Of a stretch of DNA of 64,000 bases, positions 11,078-23,775 are shown piece after piece. Position 1 is the first letter of the stretch; each line of letters opens with the position of its first letter. The DNA is taken from NCBI GenBank assembly GCA_015680685.1, contig MNCI01008651.1:444507-508506 (forward strand). Reading direction: 5' to 3'. The translations under genes and the position numbers were made by a program. The notes beneath the pieces were generated by a model. That model saw only the letters and a list, made by a program, of their open reading frames with translations. It was not told the origin of the DNA and did not search any database. Origin of the DNA: Gnetum montanum. Taxonomy: Eukaryota > Streptophyta > Gnetopsida > Gnetales > Gnetaceae.

Positions 11078-13025
11078 TTGCAATCACACGAGGCCAATCG
11101 TTATTAAGGTTGTTACCAAAGGTAGGTTATACCTTACTGCTTGTCTTAATGAATTTGCTTTACCTTCGTGTGACGTTAATTAAAATGTCCCCAAAATATT
11201 ATAATATTTAATCCTCTTTGCTTAGGTGGTTTTCACATCTAGTTTCCTAGTATAACTAAGGAGATGAAATTGTTTTTGGTGCATTTATTCTTAATTTTAT
11301 AACTAATTACCCTTAACAATGTCCTTCGAGGGATGAAAAATTTTAAAAAATTTATGCGCTATTTGGCATGTGCCCCTCCCTCACGACTAAGCTGAATACT
11401 CTGGGTTCAAGTAGGTTCAAACGGAATGAAAATCGGAGTACTAGCAAGCGAGTTATGGATATGAAAGCAAAGATGCGCAATCGTGAGTCGTAGAGAGAAA
11501 TTTGAAAAACTTCCCCTGCATGGACAGTTGCAAATGATGTTGATTAGTGCAGGGGGGNGGGTTGCGTATATATATATATTTTGGATGTGATATTGCATAC
11601 ACGATAGCACGGATGTGATATTGTGTCGGCCGTGACATCACGTATGCAATATCGTGGCCTATCAATGTTAGGGCACTGTATAGAATGTACCGAATTTTTA
11701 ATATTTTTATGAAATAAAATGATGTAAAATAAGGACATCTGGACAAGTGTTAAAGGGTTCTAGGGTAATTCAACTAGTTCTGAAGGCACGAAAATTATGA
11801 TGGTATGGAATTTATCAATAAGGACCTTAGATGGTAAGGGGGAGAAAAAGGCTATGTGATGGTTCATAGGAATGTTTAAATCGGAGGGATAGTAATAAGG
11901 GAAATAATATTGTTGACAATACCCTGATGGTAATAGATGGTGTGTGGAAGATGTGTTATGAATGCAAATTACAGAAAATTATGCAAGTGGATCCTCCCCA
12001 AAGTAGGTTCCAACCTATAACGCCCTTGCATAACCACACTTAAAAATGTTCGTAGGCACTAGAAGGGTTAAATGTAATCCACACTGGTTCCACAAAATAC
12101 ACACATGTAAGTATCACCAGAATGAGGTAAGAATTCCATGCTACACAAGACATGAGCTACAATTACATGAACATCAAGGTGAGATGGACTATAGAAGGGA
12201 TTGTAGAGATTGGGACATGAGGTAACTAACCCAGGGCACAATGAATCCTGCGTGTAAGGCATGATTAATGTGTCATTAACCCATCATTCCAAGATTAGGA
12301 CCAAGTCCATTCCTCTGATCAGTGACACCACATTGTTTCATCCCTTGATGAGCAACTATGAGAGTACCATAACAACAAGGCGTACGATCACTTGGCATTT
12401 TGTTCAAGGGAGGAGTGATTTTGCTTTGTGGCACTTTCTTTGTTTGTTTTTTTTATGCTAAATCTAAAGAAGCTGCCAACCCTCAGGCATGGATGCATGT
12501 ATTTCCGGTGGGACCCCCTAGAACAGCATTGGATTTTTGAGTGCCTTGTGATTACTCTTACTCCCATTTTGCATTAGATCTACAAGGATCTTAGTACAAC
12601 CATGTTGCATAATAACTCTCACAAACATCACCAAAGAGAATCTGCAAGTCCCCTTGATGTCACACCCTAATCATTCCCTCTTGATCCATCCTTCTTCATT
12701 CTAAGTACAATGAAAAAAAAATTAATTTTAAGTTTTAAGAATGTCGAGAATATCATTGTACCCTCGAATAGAACCTCTTATTTGTAAAATGGATGAGTGG
12801 ATGTAATGGGCTCACTGTCCAAATAATTGATCACTCAAGACTCGACAACATAGAACACACCTCAACCACCGAGACACATGAGTGTTTTATTTGTAGATGA
12901 GATTATTTATAAAAAGATAAAAAGATAAAAGGACAAAAAGGTAACAAAAAAGAAATTGAAAAACTAGAAAATAAAAAATTGTAAAATTAAAGAAAATGAA
13001 AAATATTTATTAATCCTGCTTGTTA
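11078..13025 (-). other. E2 long non-coding 3' region
   Basis: It lies between gag and the extra frame and has no reading frame of its own. It holds the conserved block around 11985-12007 shared with E1, E4 and E5. One undetermined base (N) sits in a G run near 11552-11560, next to a TATATATATA run. Confidence 0.7.
11985..12007 (-). promoter_or_regulatory. Conserved 3'-region block, E2 copy
   Basis: The minus strand contains CTACTTTGGGGAGGATCCAC, matching the blocks at 19550, 42545 and 55466. The flanks (TGTGGTTATGCAAGGGC before, ACTTGCATAATTTT after) also match E5. Role unknown. Confidence 0.6.
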
Positions 13026-15012
13026 TTAGAATGAGGGATATCCCCTATAACTAAATGGTTGAGCATGGTGAGGATTAATAAATGAAAGATGAGGATCCTT
13101 GCGTGTTGGAAATATTGAAACTTGGTCATACTTACCCCATTGGGGTTCACACACCTGAGAATAGTAAGCATAGTGGGGAAATTTATAAGATGTGGTTCCC
13201 AGGTAAAGAGTTGACCCACTATGATACTTGAGATCGTAAGATGGCATGCAAGGGTCGGGACGTTGTCCTCCATGGTTGTATTCATTGGGTCGTATGGTTG
13301 TTGGAGTGTTAATTGGTGGCCCTGATGAGGTGACATGAGGTGTTGGGTTCGAATAGAAGGATGCACCACAATGTTGGACTTGTGCTAAGTTGGACAATGT
13401 AGCGGCCTTGGAACTGTGTTGTCCCTTCCTACGATCATGTCTAAAGAAGGAACACCTTTGATGTTGAGGAGGTCTCTCACTGCTGTTGGCAATAGTAGCA
13501 CAAGTAATGTTCGTGGGTTGTTGCTATGGTGTAGACACTTCAAGAATAGTTGGTGGCAATGTAGAAGAAGGGAAAGGATGAGAATGTTGAAATTTAGGAG
13601 AAGTGTAAGGTCCACAAGGTGGTGGTTGTGTTGAGGACATGGGCTGATAGTATTAAGGAGAATGATAATGCGGCAAGATAGAGCATGTTGATCTAGTTGG
13701 GGAAATAGGATGTTGGACTAGATAAGGATTTGGATTCAGATGATACGAAGGGTGTCTCCAGTTTAGGGATGGCTTCCCCCATGACTGGGATTGTTGCCAC
13801 TATGATTGAACATAGTATCTCTGTATGAACTCTAGGTGTAACATGCTTCCCCAATGCTCATATAAATGTAACAAGATTGGGCATTGGCCCTTGGGATGAT
13901 CGTACAGGAAAATGTTGCATTCATACGTATGATTGGCAATTGAGCTCTTATTTTCTTCATCCCTTCTTTCCGATTGTCTAATGATATTTTGTCCTACTTC
14001 TCAGGTTGTCAAAACTCTATCTCCAATAATATTTATATATTCCCCACACTTTTTATGCATCCATTCTAGCATCTTATTGATCTTTGCCTCGATCTCCTCT
14101 AATGATTGTTGTACTGGACAAGATGGTTCTTCCTCCTTGAGATAGGTTGATTTCTTTTTTTTTGTGTTTATGGACATCTGTTAAGTTGAGATTTTGGTCC
14201 CATTGATGTTTTTCAACACTCTCCCATCTAGCCATTTCTCCTTCTTCTTTTGCTACTTGCTTCATAAGCTCTTGGAATTGATGGGTTTGTAGTTCGTATA
14301 GTTGACCTTGGGCATACATCCTTAGGGGTTCTCTTGTTTCATCACGAAGCCCATCAATGATATGGTACATTAGCCTTTCCTTGGAGAACTCATGGCTTGG
14401 ACAGTTGTTTAACAGTGCATAATATCTTTCTAAGGCCATGTCCAAGGGTTCATGTTGTGCTTGTTTCCACTCTTGGATTTGTTTCCTTAAGGTCAACACT
14501 CTTGCGTAAGTTTGATATCTTTCATTAAAGAATTTTACCATTGTTGGCCAATGTTGAATTGAATTTGGTTTTAATTATCTATACCATACTTTTGCTTGGC
14601 CAACGAGTGTCATAGGAAAGAGCTTGATTTTTTGCCAACCATTATCAATGTTGTTCCATGTGCAAGCATCGTAGAAGGCTTATAAATGTTGTTGTAGATC
14701 TAAGTCATAGCCTCCTAAGAAATTGGGAAAGTTGTTTAAATCAAGCCTAGGTAGGCGGATCTCTTTACGATGCCTATGGGAGATTCAAATAGCCTCTTGT
14801 ATTTGCATTAGGCTTGTGGTGGCCAATAGGGGTTCATCATCATCAAGTAAGTTATGCTTTCGTGCATTGGGACAATGCTGCCTTTGTTTATGTTTATAAG
14901 AAACCCCCACCTCAGATTGTGTACTCCAATCTTCATTGTCATATAATTCATTGGTTCTCCAATGAATTACCTCATTAGATGTGACATTATCGTAGCCTTG
15001 TAGGAGAGGCAT
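13026..15012 (-). pseudogene. E2 gag
   Basis: The start codon (15012-15010) gives MPLLQGYDNVTSNEVIHW. Gag-domain landmarks follow: FNERYQTYARV, LRKQIQEWKQ, EPLDMALERYYALLNNCPSH and YHIIDGL, the pattern of the plant retrotransposon gag family. A Pro/Gln/Tyr/His-rich tail runs to HNHPSF-like sequence near 13026. Several stops and frameshifts (for example between 14785 and 14541) break it. Gag builds the virus-like particle. Unlike E4, this gag has no upstream 118-residue domain. Confidence 0.85.
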
Positions 15013-15133
15013 GGTGGTGTAATTGTGTGTGAATTTGTATGTGACTTTTTGTAATTATTTCTTCCTAAAAGATATATCATTAATTTTGATATAGTAACCT
15101 TGTATGATATGACTAATCTATATAACTAGCACC

Positions 15134-15153
15134 GTCCCTGGCAACAACGCCAA
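15134..15153 (-). other. E2 primer-binding site, tRNA-Asp type
   Basis: The minus strand reads TTGGCGTTGTTGCCAGGGAC immediately inside the 5' LTR, close to the tRNA-Asp complement. Confidence 0.88.
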
Positions 15154-16003
15154 TGATGAGTGGTGAGGTACCCCTACACTCAACCATATGAATACGAGTG
15201 CTTCACGCACGATCCGATTGAACTCCGCAGACAGACTAGTTATGGTATATAAATAGTTACTCATAGATCACAGTTCGCTATCTTCCCACCTAGACTAGTA
15301 TTAGCTTTGTCACGTATGATTTAGTCCAGAGTGAGGTGTATGATGTGTTCCTACACTAATGCTACTCCTGGGTATAATGGGAAATAATACCAACTAAGCT
15401 AGGAGAGAGAGGGTGAGAGAGAATCTAAACTAGCCTAAGTGCGATGAGCATTTGTTCCTTAATCATCCATACACATCTTGGACCTCGTGCACGACTACCA
15501 CTAGGATTACCAAGTGCATGGCCTAGGTATGCTACTAGGTTACCAAGTAGTTACACTTAAATGCTCATGATTAAGTTGTACTCATTCCGCATTACTAGGA
15601 GATAAGGGTAGAGAGATATTAACTAAGAAAGTAATAAATAACAATAATAATTAAATAATTAAGCTAAGTGGATGCTACAATGATGAAGTAATCTCGATCT
15701 TTATTGCTGGTCATGTGCGTGTCCAAGTACGTCACACTCAAATAAGGATGCCATATAATTACAATCATCACACTGTGGGCATGCACTGGGAGAAAGGGTT
15801 AAGAGGAAAAACTAACAAAAACTTCCCACCTTAATACTAAAAAACTAAAGAAATAAAAACTTCTTTACCAAATCTTCTTGCCTCTTATTTATAGATGAGG
15901 AGATAGGCTGCAATATCATGTACGTGATATCGTGTCTAGGATGTGATATCGTGTATGTGATATCATGGGTGCGATATCACGGTCAACAATTCATGACTCA
16001 TCA
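15154..16003 (-). repeat. E2 5' LTR (850 bp)
   Basis: Same length as the 3' copy. The TATA box (TATTTATA on plus) is at 15886-15893 and the GATATC palindrome cluster at about 15910-15980. Ends TGATGA/TCATCA. Confidence 0.93.
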
Positions 16004-16008
16004 CCAAC

Positions 16009-17910
16009 CTTATGTAGGAGTTTCATATGTTCATGATAATCCTAACTACACTCAAGAACTACAATCACCTAAGGCAAACAATCCTAGAGGAGATGAAGTA
16101 AGTCCTACACTAGGGGAGACCACAAGGCCTAGTACCTCCTCAAAACTTGGAAAAGATAAATCAAGGGACCATGGGAAACACTATAGAAGCCATGGCGACT
16201 CTCCCAGTTCCTCATCTTTCTCTTCCTCTTCAATGTCTAGTTTTGACAAAGATGAACGTAGGTATAAAGATAGAGCTCCACTATGGGGTTGAAATGAAAA
16301 TAGAAATTGAAACCAAGGGAAAAATCAAAGACATTAAAATGAGCATAGACAAACTCATCACAATTAGACAAATAGAAATAGAAATTTTCACCACAACATG
16401 TCTAATGATGGTAAACCTTTGTTGGCCACTAAGAGCATGACATAGATCATAAAGGTAGTTAAAATACCCTAGAGGCATCGCAAGGAAAGTCACATCAAAA
16501 GGGTTGATATGAATAGCATCACTAAATTTACATGAGGCTATGGTTTTGATCCACAACATCATTTACAAGACTTCCATGATGCCTGCATCTTACAAAACAT
16601 TAAAAGTGGTGGCAAAAGTTTAAGCTCTTTTCTAGGATACTAATAGACAAAGCCAAAGTGTGGTATAGATCGTTGAAACCAAATTCAATCCATTAGTGGT
16701 CCACAATGTTGGAAATCTTCAACGAGAGATACCAAACTGATGCAAGGGTGTCCAACCTAAGGAAATGAATCTAAGAATGGAAACAAGAACAACATGAACC
16801 CTTGGATATGGCCCTAGATAGATACTATTCTCTACTGAATAAATGTCTAGGCCATGGTTTCTCTCAGAAAGAACAACTTTTCCACATCATAGATGGGATT
16901 CATAGTTAAATGAGAGAGACCCTTGGGATGTATGCTCAAGGTCAATTATATGAACTAGGAACCCATCAAATCCAAAAGCTAATCAAGTGTGTGGCAAAAG
17001 AAGAAGGAGAGCTATGTAAATGAGAGAATGTCGAGAAATATCACTAGGACCCAACTCTTCAAAAGAAGAGGGTCCATATCTATGATGAGGAAAAAGAGGT
17101 AGCTCTCGATGAGGTGATTTCACAACAAACCTTGTCAATACAAAATTCTATCGATGAGCTTAAAGCAAGGTTAGATAAGATGTCAAAATGAATAGATGAG
17201 AAAGTTACAACTTGCGTAGAAACCATAGAGGAGAGATTAATGTAAAACAAATCAAGTGATCATAACAAAAGAAGGAAAAGAGACCAAGAGATAGGTAAGA
17301 ACACTAATCAACAACAAGGGAAAATGACTGTAGAAGAAGAGGCCATAGACTCAACCATTGAAGAAGATGATGGATGTGACATCTACATATATGATCATCT
17401 GAGGGGCTATTGCTCAATCATGTTACATCTATATGAGCATTGGACTTTTGCATTGAATCCCAAGTTCATAAAAAAGAAAATGCCTAGGAAATTACCTTTC
17501 TCACAAGGTAACTATAGACAGTCCTACAACCAATTATACCATCCTAGTGGGACTTTTTACCAACCTCAACACTATCATCCAACATAGTGGAAAAACCCAT
17601 AGTGATGGGGGAGGCCATCATCAAACCAATACTACCCTTACTACCAGCTAAACCTCTATGGATATTATGTTCAACAACCTATTTCACTGACTAATTCCAC
17701 TTCCTCTACCTTGAATCGCTACTACTACTCTCCAAAATATCATCAACCCACAACATCTTATATGAGATCACTACTTCACACCTCATCCTCCATCATATCC
17801 TCAATATTCTCATACTTAACTCCATCATATGTCACCTCCAACAACATAGGAAGGTTTAACACCACAACATCAACAAAAGAATGCCACTTGTGTTGTGAAC
17901 ATACATAGAA
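16009..17910 (+). pseudogene. E1 gag, main piece right of E2
   Basis: Continues from 9267. It contains a Ser-rich stretch (SPSSSSFSSSSMSSF), then KVWYRSLKPNS, FNERYQTDARV, EPLDMALDRYYSLLNKC and HIIDGI, which define a plant gypsy gag. A heptad-like segment (near 17140-17240) may form a coiled coil. GCDIYIYDHLRGYC (about 17366-17410) stands where E4 has a zinc-knuckle-like motif, but the second Cys is lost. A Tyr/Pro/Gln-rich tail follows. More than a dozen stops or frameshifts are present. Confidence 0.82.
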
Positions 17911-20529
17911 ATGATAATGCCAGTAGATCTCCACCACAATCTCTAAAACACCATTTCTTTAGGATAGTTCCCACGTGTAAGCATAACACTTGTGGACCTA
18001 ATAACTCATCCAAACTAACACAATGTTAATTAAGTATAACACCCTTCCTCTCACAACCAATGTCCTCCAATCCTATGCAAAGGCCAGCATCCATCATTCC
18101 TTCAACATTTAATAGAACTTATGAATCTAGCACTGTGGAGAAACAAAAGAATCCATGCATAACTAATCATAATAAAGGATGTAGTCATGTGTCAAAATTC
18201 TAGAAAGTTAACACAACTTCTATTTTAACCCATTTTATATTTCAAAACCAAATGTGTGAGCAACAACCTATCTATGTAACCACCACTAAATCAGAAGACA
18301 CCTATTGGCTTGAAAATAAGGGCCTAACATTGTTTCAAAAATACATGGAGCCTCCTTGTCCACTTATTACTTCTTATCATGGTCAAAAGCTTAGTCATGG
18401 GGGAGATGCTCCATCCTAGTTCCAGATCTAATAAGTGTTCACCTTTTGTGGCTTATAATTTTTTATCATTTTCCTATTTCTTCCAAAATTTTCTAGTTCT
18501 TCATATGTTTTCAATTTCTTAATATTTTTCTTCTTAATATTTTTTTCCTTTTCTTGAGTCATTTTCTTTATGTTTTATGAATGTATTTCATGTTTTTGTT
18601 AATAATATTGTCAAGTCATGATGCAAATGTTAACGCTATGTGTTGGGTCTTTTATGCTATCCTATCAAGATGATTGGGTAAGTAATTGTGTAAAGTAGTG
18701 AGACCACCTCATCCATCCATACAGTTCTCTAAATAAAAGGTCTTTATGGAAAAAATTTGGGTTTTCTTTTATGAAACTAAAATTCATTAATGATCATTGT
18801 ACCTTGAAGAAAGAGGGAACGACCAAGTGAGAATGGTAAGGATGTGACCTAAAGGGGGTTTATTGGGTTCTCTTCTTGACTTCCTTCATGTGGTTTATGA
18901 CTCCTCTTGGAATGTGTCATCACTTTTTCTTCGACCAATAAATAGAAAGCTATGTCTTTGCATGGTGTGGCTTGCATTTCAAAAAATATATATAATAAAT
19001 AAATAACAAAAAAATAAGAAAAATAAAAAATAATGGAAATTCAAAGCACACCTCTTAGACACAATAATGGGCTACAAGCACTAGTTATGGGGCTAGAAAG
19101 ACATTTTACCTTTGCCTAAAGGTGCCCCTCTAATTAAGGCCCTTCTTTCCTTCTTCTCTTTTTAGAGTGATGATTGTTCTTTGTGGTGGTTATGGACTCA
19201 TGGTGGTCAACAGGAAGGAACACATCAATGCGAGGTCATTGTTCATGATATGGACTTGCTCTAAACTTGGATGGATGGGTATGCTAATCATTTTATTCAC
19301 ATTTTTCACAAGAACCTATTGTAGACATGATCAAGTACCTTACATACCAATCTCTGCAATCCCTTATTATCCCATTATTCACCTCACTATTGCATGCAAT
19401 TATGACCCTTTTGGTTTTGCGTAGTATAGTGCAACATCCCAACCATGGCAGTTGTGTGTTGTTTGGAACAAAGGCATAACCTACATTTAACTTCTTAGGT
19501 GCCCATGGACATCTATAAAAGTGGTTATGAAAGGGCATTATGCAAAGAGCCTACTTTAGGGAGGACCCACTTACATAACTTTTGTTGATCATGGCTTTGA
19601 ACTAACCTTCACATCTTCTAGAATGTTTGTGATGGTTTCTTTGAATTTATGCATAATTTTTGAACTACTTCTCATTTGTTTCATTAATTTTTCCTACTTT
19701 TCTATTTTCATATTCATTAATATTTCTATCCAATCTTTTGAATTAGACTATTGGTTTCAATTGTTTGAAAACTTATGCACTTCTAGAGTTACATTTATTT
19801 ATCATGGGGGGCTAGGGATTTCCACTTTGAAATTTTTCTAACATCCTCTGTCTGAACATCATGGTAACTAATAGTAATTGATCAAAATAATGTGAATAAC
19901 TTGATGATTTTAGTTACCTCATAGCCTTGCGCATAGTATGCTATCATCACCTTGTGCTTAAACGAAAACTAAGGGATCCAAAAAGGGTTAATTATTAAGG
20001 AAAATTTACCAAAACTAATGTTGATACTTTGGTAACTACAGGTGATGCTAAAAGACATGCCTAAAGAAGAAGGTTTTTTCCAAGCATGAAAATGAAGCCA
20101 AGAGGGGGACAATAGAGGATATGGCTATGTACAAATCATAGCACATACAAGATAGTAGCTCAAACTTTACATGTTTGCTAGATCCATGGGACAATGAGAA
20201 GAAATTTCAGTCCATCCTTCAAGAATGTTTTGGCATAATCAGAGAAGCATCGACATAACAATCAAGGTTGGAAGTTTTCCATCGCTAGTGATAACAAGAA
20301 GAATCATCCTTAGTAGATTTTTGAATACCTATGCAAATTTTGTAATCTTCAATGTCTGTCCAGTCTTTTTGTCACTCTATCATTTTTCATGCATCCACTC
20401 GAATAAAATTTGGTAATTCAACACTCAGAGTCAGTCAATAGTTAGTGTCAGTCAATAATCTCATCATTGCCAATTATTTGTAAAGAAAGCTCGGTCCTAT
20501 CCTATTAACTCGAGGACAAGGTTTTACTT
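17911..20529 (+). other. E1 long non-coding 3' region
   Basis: No coding capacity is visible. It includes a GAGACCACCTCATCCATCC block (about 18700), also recognisable in E3 and E4, the conserved block at 19550-19572, and a GATATGGCTATG block near 20137 shared with E4. Confidence 0.7.
19550..19572 (+). promoter_or_regulatory. Conserved 3'-region block, E1 copy
   Basis: CTACTTTAGGGAGGACCCAC, preceded by GTGGTTATGAAAGGGCATTA as in E5. See the E2, E4 and E5 copies. Role unknown. Confidence 0.6.
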
Positions 20530-20542
20530 AGTTGTGGGGGTA
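20530..20542 (+). other. E1 polypurine tract
   Basis: AGTTGTGGGGGTA directly before the 3' LTR, preceded by AACTCGAGGACAAG. Confidence 0.85.
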
Positions 20543-21505
20543 TGATGAAGCATCGGTTGGCTGCATTGATGTAGTCATGTCAAGGCAGATGCCTCAACAT
20601 AGATGCCTCGACAAATATGCCTCAATGCATGTCATCGCATCTATTTGAATAATGATGAAGCATCAAAGTGTTGCGTCAACGAGCCTCCATCAACAAGGCC
20701 CCATCTATGTGGTGTTGCCCCACTGATGGGGTCATGTTGATGTAGCATTTGCTAAATTTATGAGGCCTCATCAACGTAGCCCTATAATAAAGTCTATAAA
20801 TACATGCTCATCCACCATGTTTATGGAAGTCTTTGGTCAATAGAGTAGTCGAACTCTTGCAATTTTATTCTGCAATTGTACAACATCTTATTCGAGTGGC
20901 AATGTACTTAGACACATTCCATGAATGACAATAAGATCAAGATTAATTCTTATTCATTGTAGTAATTTAACTTAGATTAGATTTACTTTCCATGAAATTT
21001 AATTTTCTTTTACTTAGTTAATATTTACATTTCCATGCATATTAATGAATTGGCAAAATGAGCATGACTAATTTTGAGCATAAACACATATTCGCTTGGT
21101 AACCCCAATAGTGTTATTGTTTAGTTCGCCCAGTAGCATAGCACTTGGTAATCCTCGTAGTGGGTACATGGGTTCAGGATGTGTATAGAAAGCTAGGAAC
21201 AAACACTCATTACTCATATGCTAGTTTAGACTTTACTTTCTATTGTTAATTAGTTAAATAATTGATTTCTTTATTATCGTTAGGAGTAGCATAAGGTCGA
21301 AAAAACATCAAGAATCATATGTGTCACTTTAGACTAAACCATATGTGATAAAGCTACCACTAGTCTAAGTGGGAAGACAACAAATTGTGATCAAGGCATA
21401 ACAATTTGGATGCACAACTAGTCCCATCCACAAAATTTGGCTAGTTCATGCATGAATGCTTGTGATTCGTATGGTTGGGTGTAGGGGGTACCTCACCACT
21501 CATCA
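20543..21505 (+). repeat. E1 3' LTR (963 bp)
   Basis: TGATGA...CATCA. TATAAATA at 20795-20802. The U3 is longer than in the 5' LTR by an extra GATGCCTCGACAAAT-type unit and a GGCCCCATC unit, so repeat number has changed since insertion. Confidence 0.92.
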
Positions 21506-21818
21506 CTAAAGATGCTTCATAATATAGGAAAAGGTAGTAGATAAATTAGATTAATTATAAAAAATGATATCATTCATTTTTGGTTAAATGTCATTGCAAA
21601 TTCTAGATGTCTACTTTCAAGTATATTGTGCAACTCATCAAAAACATGTGAAAAAGAATCTAGATTCCATACTAATAAGAAAATCTTGATGTACTAGACA
21701 CTATAAGAAAACTAGAATTTTGGATAAGTAGGACCTTTACAAATATATTTTATTTTTCTTATCTAAAATATAGTAATAATTTCATCATCCAAGCCTTATT
21801 AAATTTTTTATAAATAAG
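21506..21818. other. AT-rich DNA between E1 and the RTE tail
   Basis: Begins with the right CTAAA target duplication of E1 and continues the sequence interrupted at 8104. No gene seen. Confidence 0.5.
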
Positions 21819-22786
21819 ATCATCATCATCATCATCCTAGCCTTGTCCCAACAAAATGGGGTTACCTACATGAGTATTTTTATTTTATTTACTCTATGAA
21901 GAGTTAGATTATTTATTTGTAATTTCTTCATATCATTTTAAATAGTGTTTTTCCATGTTTTTTATCTTCTTTTTGGTGGTGTTTCTAAAACATTGATGTA
22001 GCAACCTTTTTTTCTAGGCTCATTATTTGATCTTCTTTGCACATGCCCAAACCATCTAAGTTGTGATTCCTCCAACTTATCTAAAATAAAAGTCACTCCA
22101 AATCTTCTTTGAATATATGTATTATATAGTTTATCTCTTCTAGTACTATTCAACATCTATCTAAGCTTTCACATTTCTACTATACTAATTTGTTGTTCAT
22201 GTTTATTCTTTTGTGATGACCAACATTTAACATCATAGAAGATAGTGGGCCTAGTTGTAGTCATGTAAAAAATTTCTTTAGTTTTATTGAAATTATTTTA
22301 TTGCATAGAATACCACTAGCATGTTTCTATTTTAACCATCCTACCTTAATTCTATTTCTTATATTTTTATTCGTTTCACCATTTGATTGAAGGATTGATC
22401 TTAGGTAGTGGAACTGTTTGCAATAAAGGAATTTTGGCCTTGAATTATCACTTCTATTTTACCACTATTTATGTTGCTATTGAGATTTCATTTTGTATAT
22501 TTTGTCTTACTTTTACTAATTTTTAAGACTTTTGATTCTAGAGTAAGTCTTCACTTTTTCATTTTAGAAGCAATATTTTTTGGTGTTTTATCTACCAACA
22601 TAATAGCATTTGCAAAAACCATACACCACATGATTTCATCCTATATTTTCTTTATTATTTCATTCATGATAATAGTAGATAAGTGTAGGCTAAGTGTAGA
22701 CCCTTGATGTAGATATTTTGTAACTAGAAAATTAGAAGTGGTTTCACAAGCTATTCTAATTTAAGTGATAACTCTTTCATACATAT
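21819..22786 (-). pseudogene. RTE-type LINE, 3' part (RT C-terminal half and tail)
   Basis: Read on the minus strand, this continues the RT interrupted at 44631. MYERVIT is followed by LHQGSTLSLHLS (RTE consensus LHQGSALSPYLF), WCMVFANAIMLVD (consensus WCMLFADDIVLVD) and LRWFGHVQRR (22030-22070). The element ends in an ATG-type simple repeat at 21819-21836 after GTTGGGACAAGGCTAGG, a known style of plant RTE tail. The catalytic FADD reads FANA, so the enzyme is dead. Confidence 0.88.
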
Positions 22787-23617
22787 TGATGAATCACTAT
22801 TTTCCAGTTGCTGCAACCTTGGGTACACAACATCAAGGTTTGGCAGTAGTGACTTCGAGTATCTAACATCAAGGTATATACCCTAGCCTATAAATATAGT
22901 GCTTAGGCTCTAGTTTTTGCATAGTTTTGATATTAGTTTTTAGCCAAAGTAGCGAAGCTCTTGCAATTTATTTTCCTTAGAGTTAGAATATTTTCTAAGT
23001 GCTCGTAGAAGGAGCTGAAGTGTGTATGGTTCTTCATTTAATCACTGATGTACCTAAGCACAACAGTGTGACAAGAATAAAATGAACTATTTTGACAATC
23101 CTTACAGCACTAAAAATAGATTAATGTTTCTTTAATATACTTTACTTTTATGCACTTTACTTTACTACATTTCAAATGAGCAATTTATTTCCAGTAGTTA
23201 ATGAACACATGCACAACCACTTTGAGCATACATATAGTACTTGGTAACTTAGCAACACTTAACATTTGGTAGCCCGGTAGCACTATATGTGTTCAGGAAA
23301 GTGGGATGGTTACTTGTGTTAGACTAGATAGGCAATAGCAAATTAGATTTTAAATTACTCTGCTTTTCATTCTTGTTGTAGGTGATCAAATCTATAAAAT
23401 ATAAAATAAGAAAAATCATATACCTCAATTACACTTAAACCATACCCTTGAGTCTCACAAGTCTAGTTGGGAAGACAATGAACATTCTCAACACCCATTT
23501 CATTTCCTAGAAGAGCTAGTGTACTAGATAACTATAGGTCCACAAAATTCGATCAAATCATGCATAATGCCTTAGTGATTCATATGGTTGGGCATAGGGG
23601 TACCTCACCACTCATCA
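22787..23617 (+). repeat. E3 5' LTR (831 bp)
   Basis: TGATGA...TCATCA, TATAAATA at 22889-22896. The U3 contains two copies of an AACATCAAGG-centred unit; the 3' LTR has three. Confidence 0.92.
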
Positions 23618-23638
23618 TTGGCACTGTTACTGGGGACC
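23618..23638 (+). other. E3 primer-binding site, tRNA-Asp type
   Basis: TTGGCACTGTTACTGGGGAC directly after the LTR; mutated relative to TGGCGCCGTTGCCGGGGA. Confidence 0.82.
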
Positions 23639-23775
23639 TTATGGTTGTTTTGTGAGATATCTAGGACCTAGTGAAATTATTTAAATCCTTGGAATAAACC
23701 TTAGAGTCACATGACATCTTAAGATTACCACAACAATATTTAGAAGAACATTGTGTTTTATCTAATGTAATAAAA

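Larger units (their letters stand above)
9268..16003 (-). mobile_element. E2: gag-only Ty3/gypsy element nested in E1
   Basis: Two LTRs of exactly 850 bp (15154-16003 is the 5' LTR, 9268-10117 the 3' LTR), a primer site next to the first and a polypurine tract next to the second establish minus orientation. CCAAC flanks both ends (9263-9267, 16004-16008). E2 sits in E1's gag, so it is the younger of the two, and its LTRs are visibly more alike than E1's. The internal 5.0 kb holds gag, a non-coding stretch and an extra downstream reading frame. No pol domain was seen. Confidence 0.95.
8105..21505 (+). mobile_element. E1: gag-only Ty3/gypsy LTR retrotransposon, interrupted by E2
   Basis: LTRs at 8105-9045 and 20543-21505 bound it, and CTAAA occurs on both sides (8100-8104 and 21506-21510), the 5-bp target duplication expected of a gypsy integrase. 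A degenerate tRNA-Asp primer site follows the left LTR and a polypurine tract precedes the right one. Removing E2 leaves an internal region of about 4.8 kb: a gag relic, then about 2.6 kb of non-coding 3' sequence. No protease, RT, RNase H or integrase motif was found, so it could not have moved without a helper. LTR differences are numerous, including a clearly different U3, pointing to an old insertion. Confidence 0.93.
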
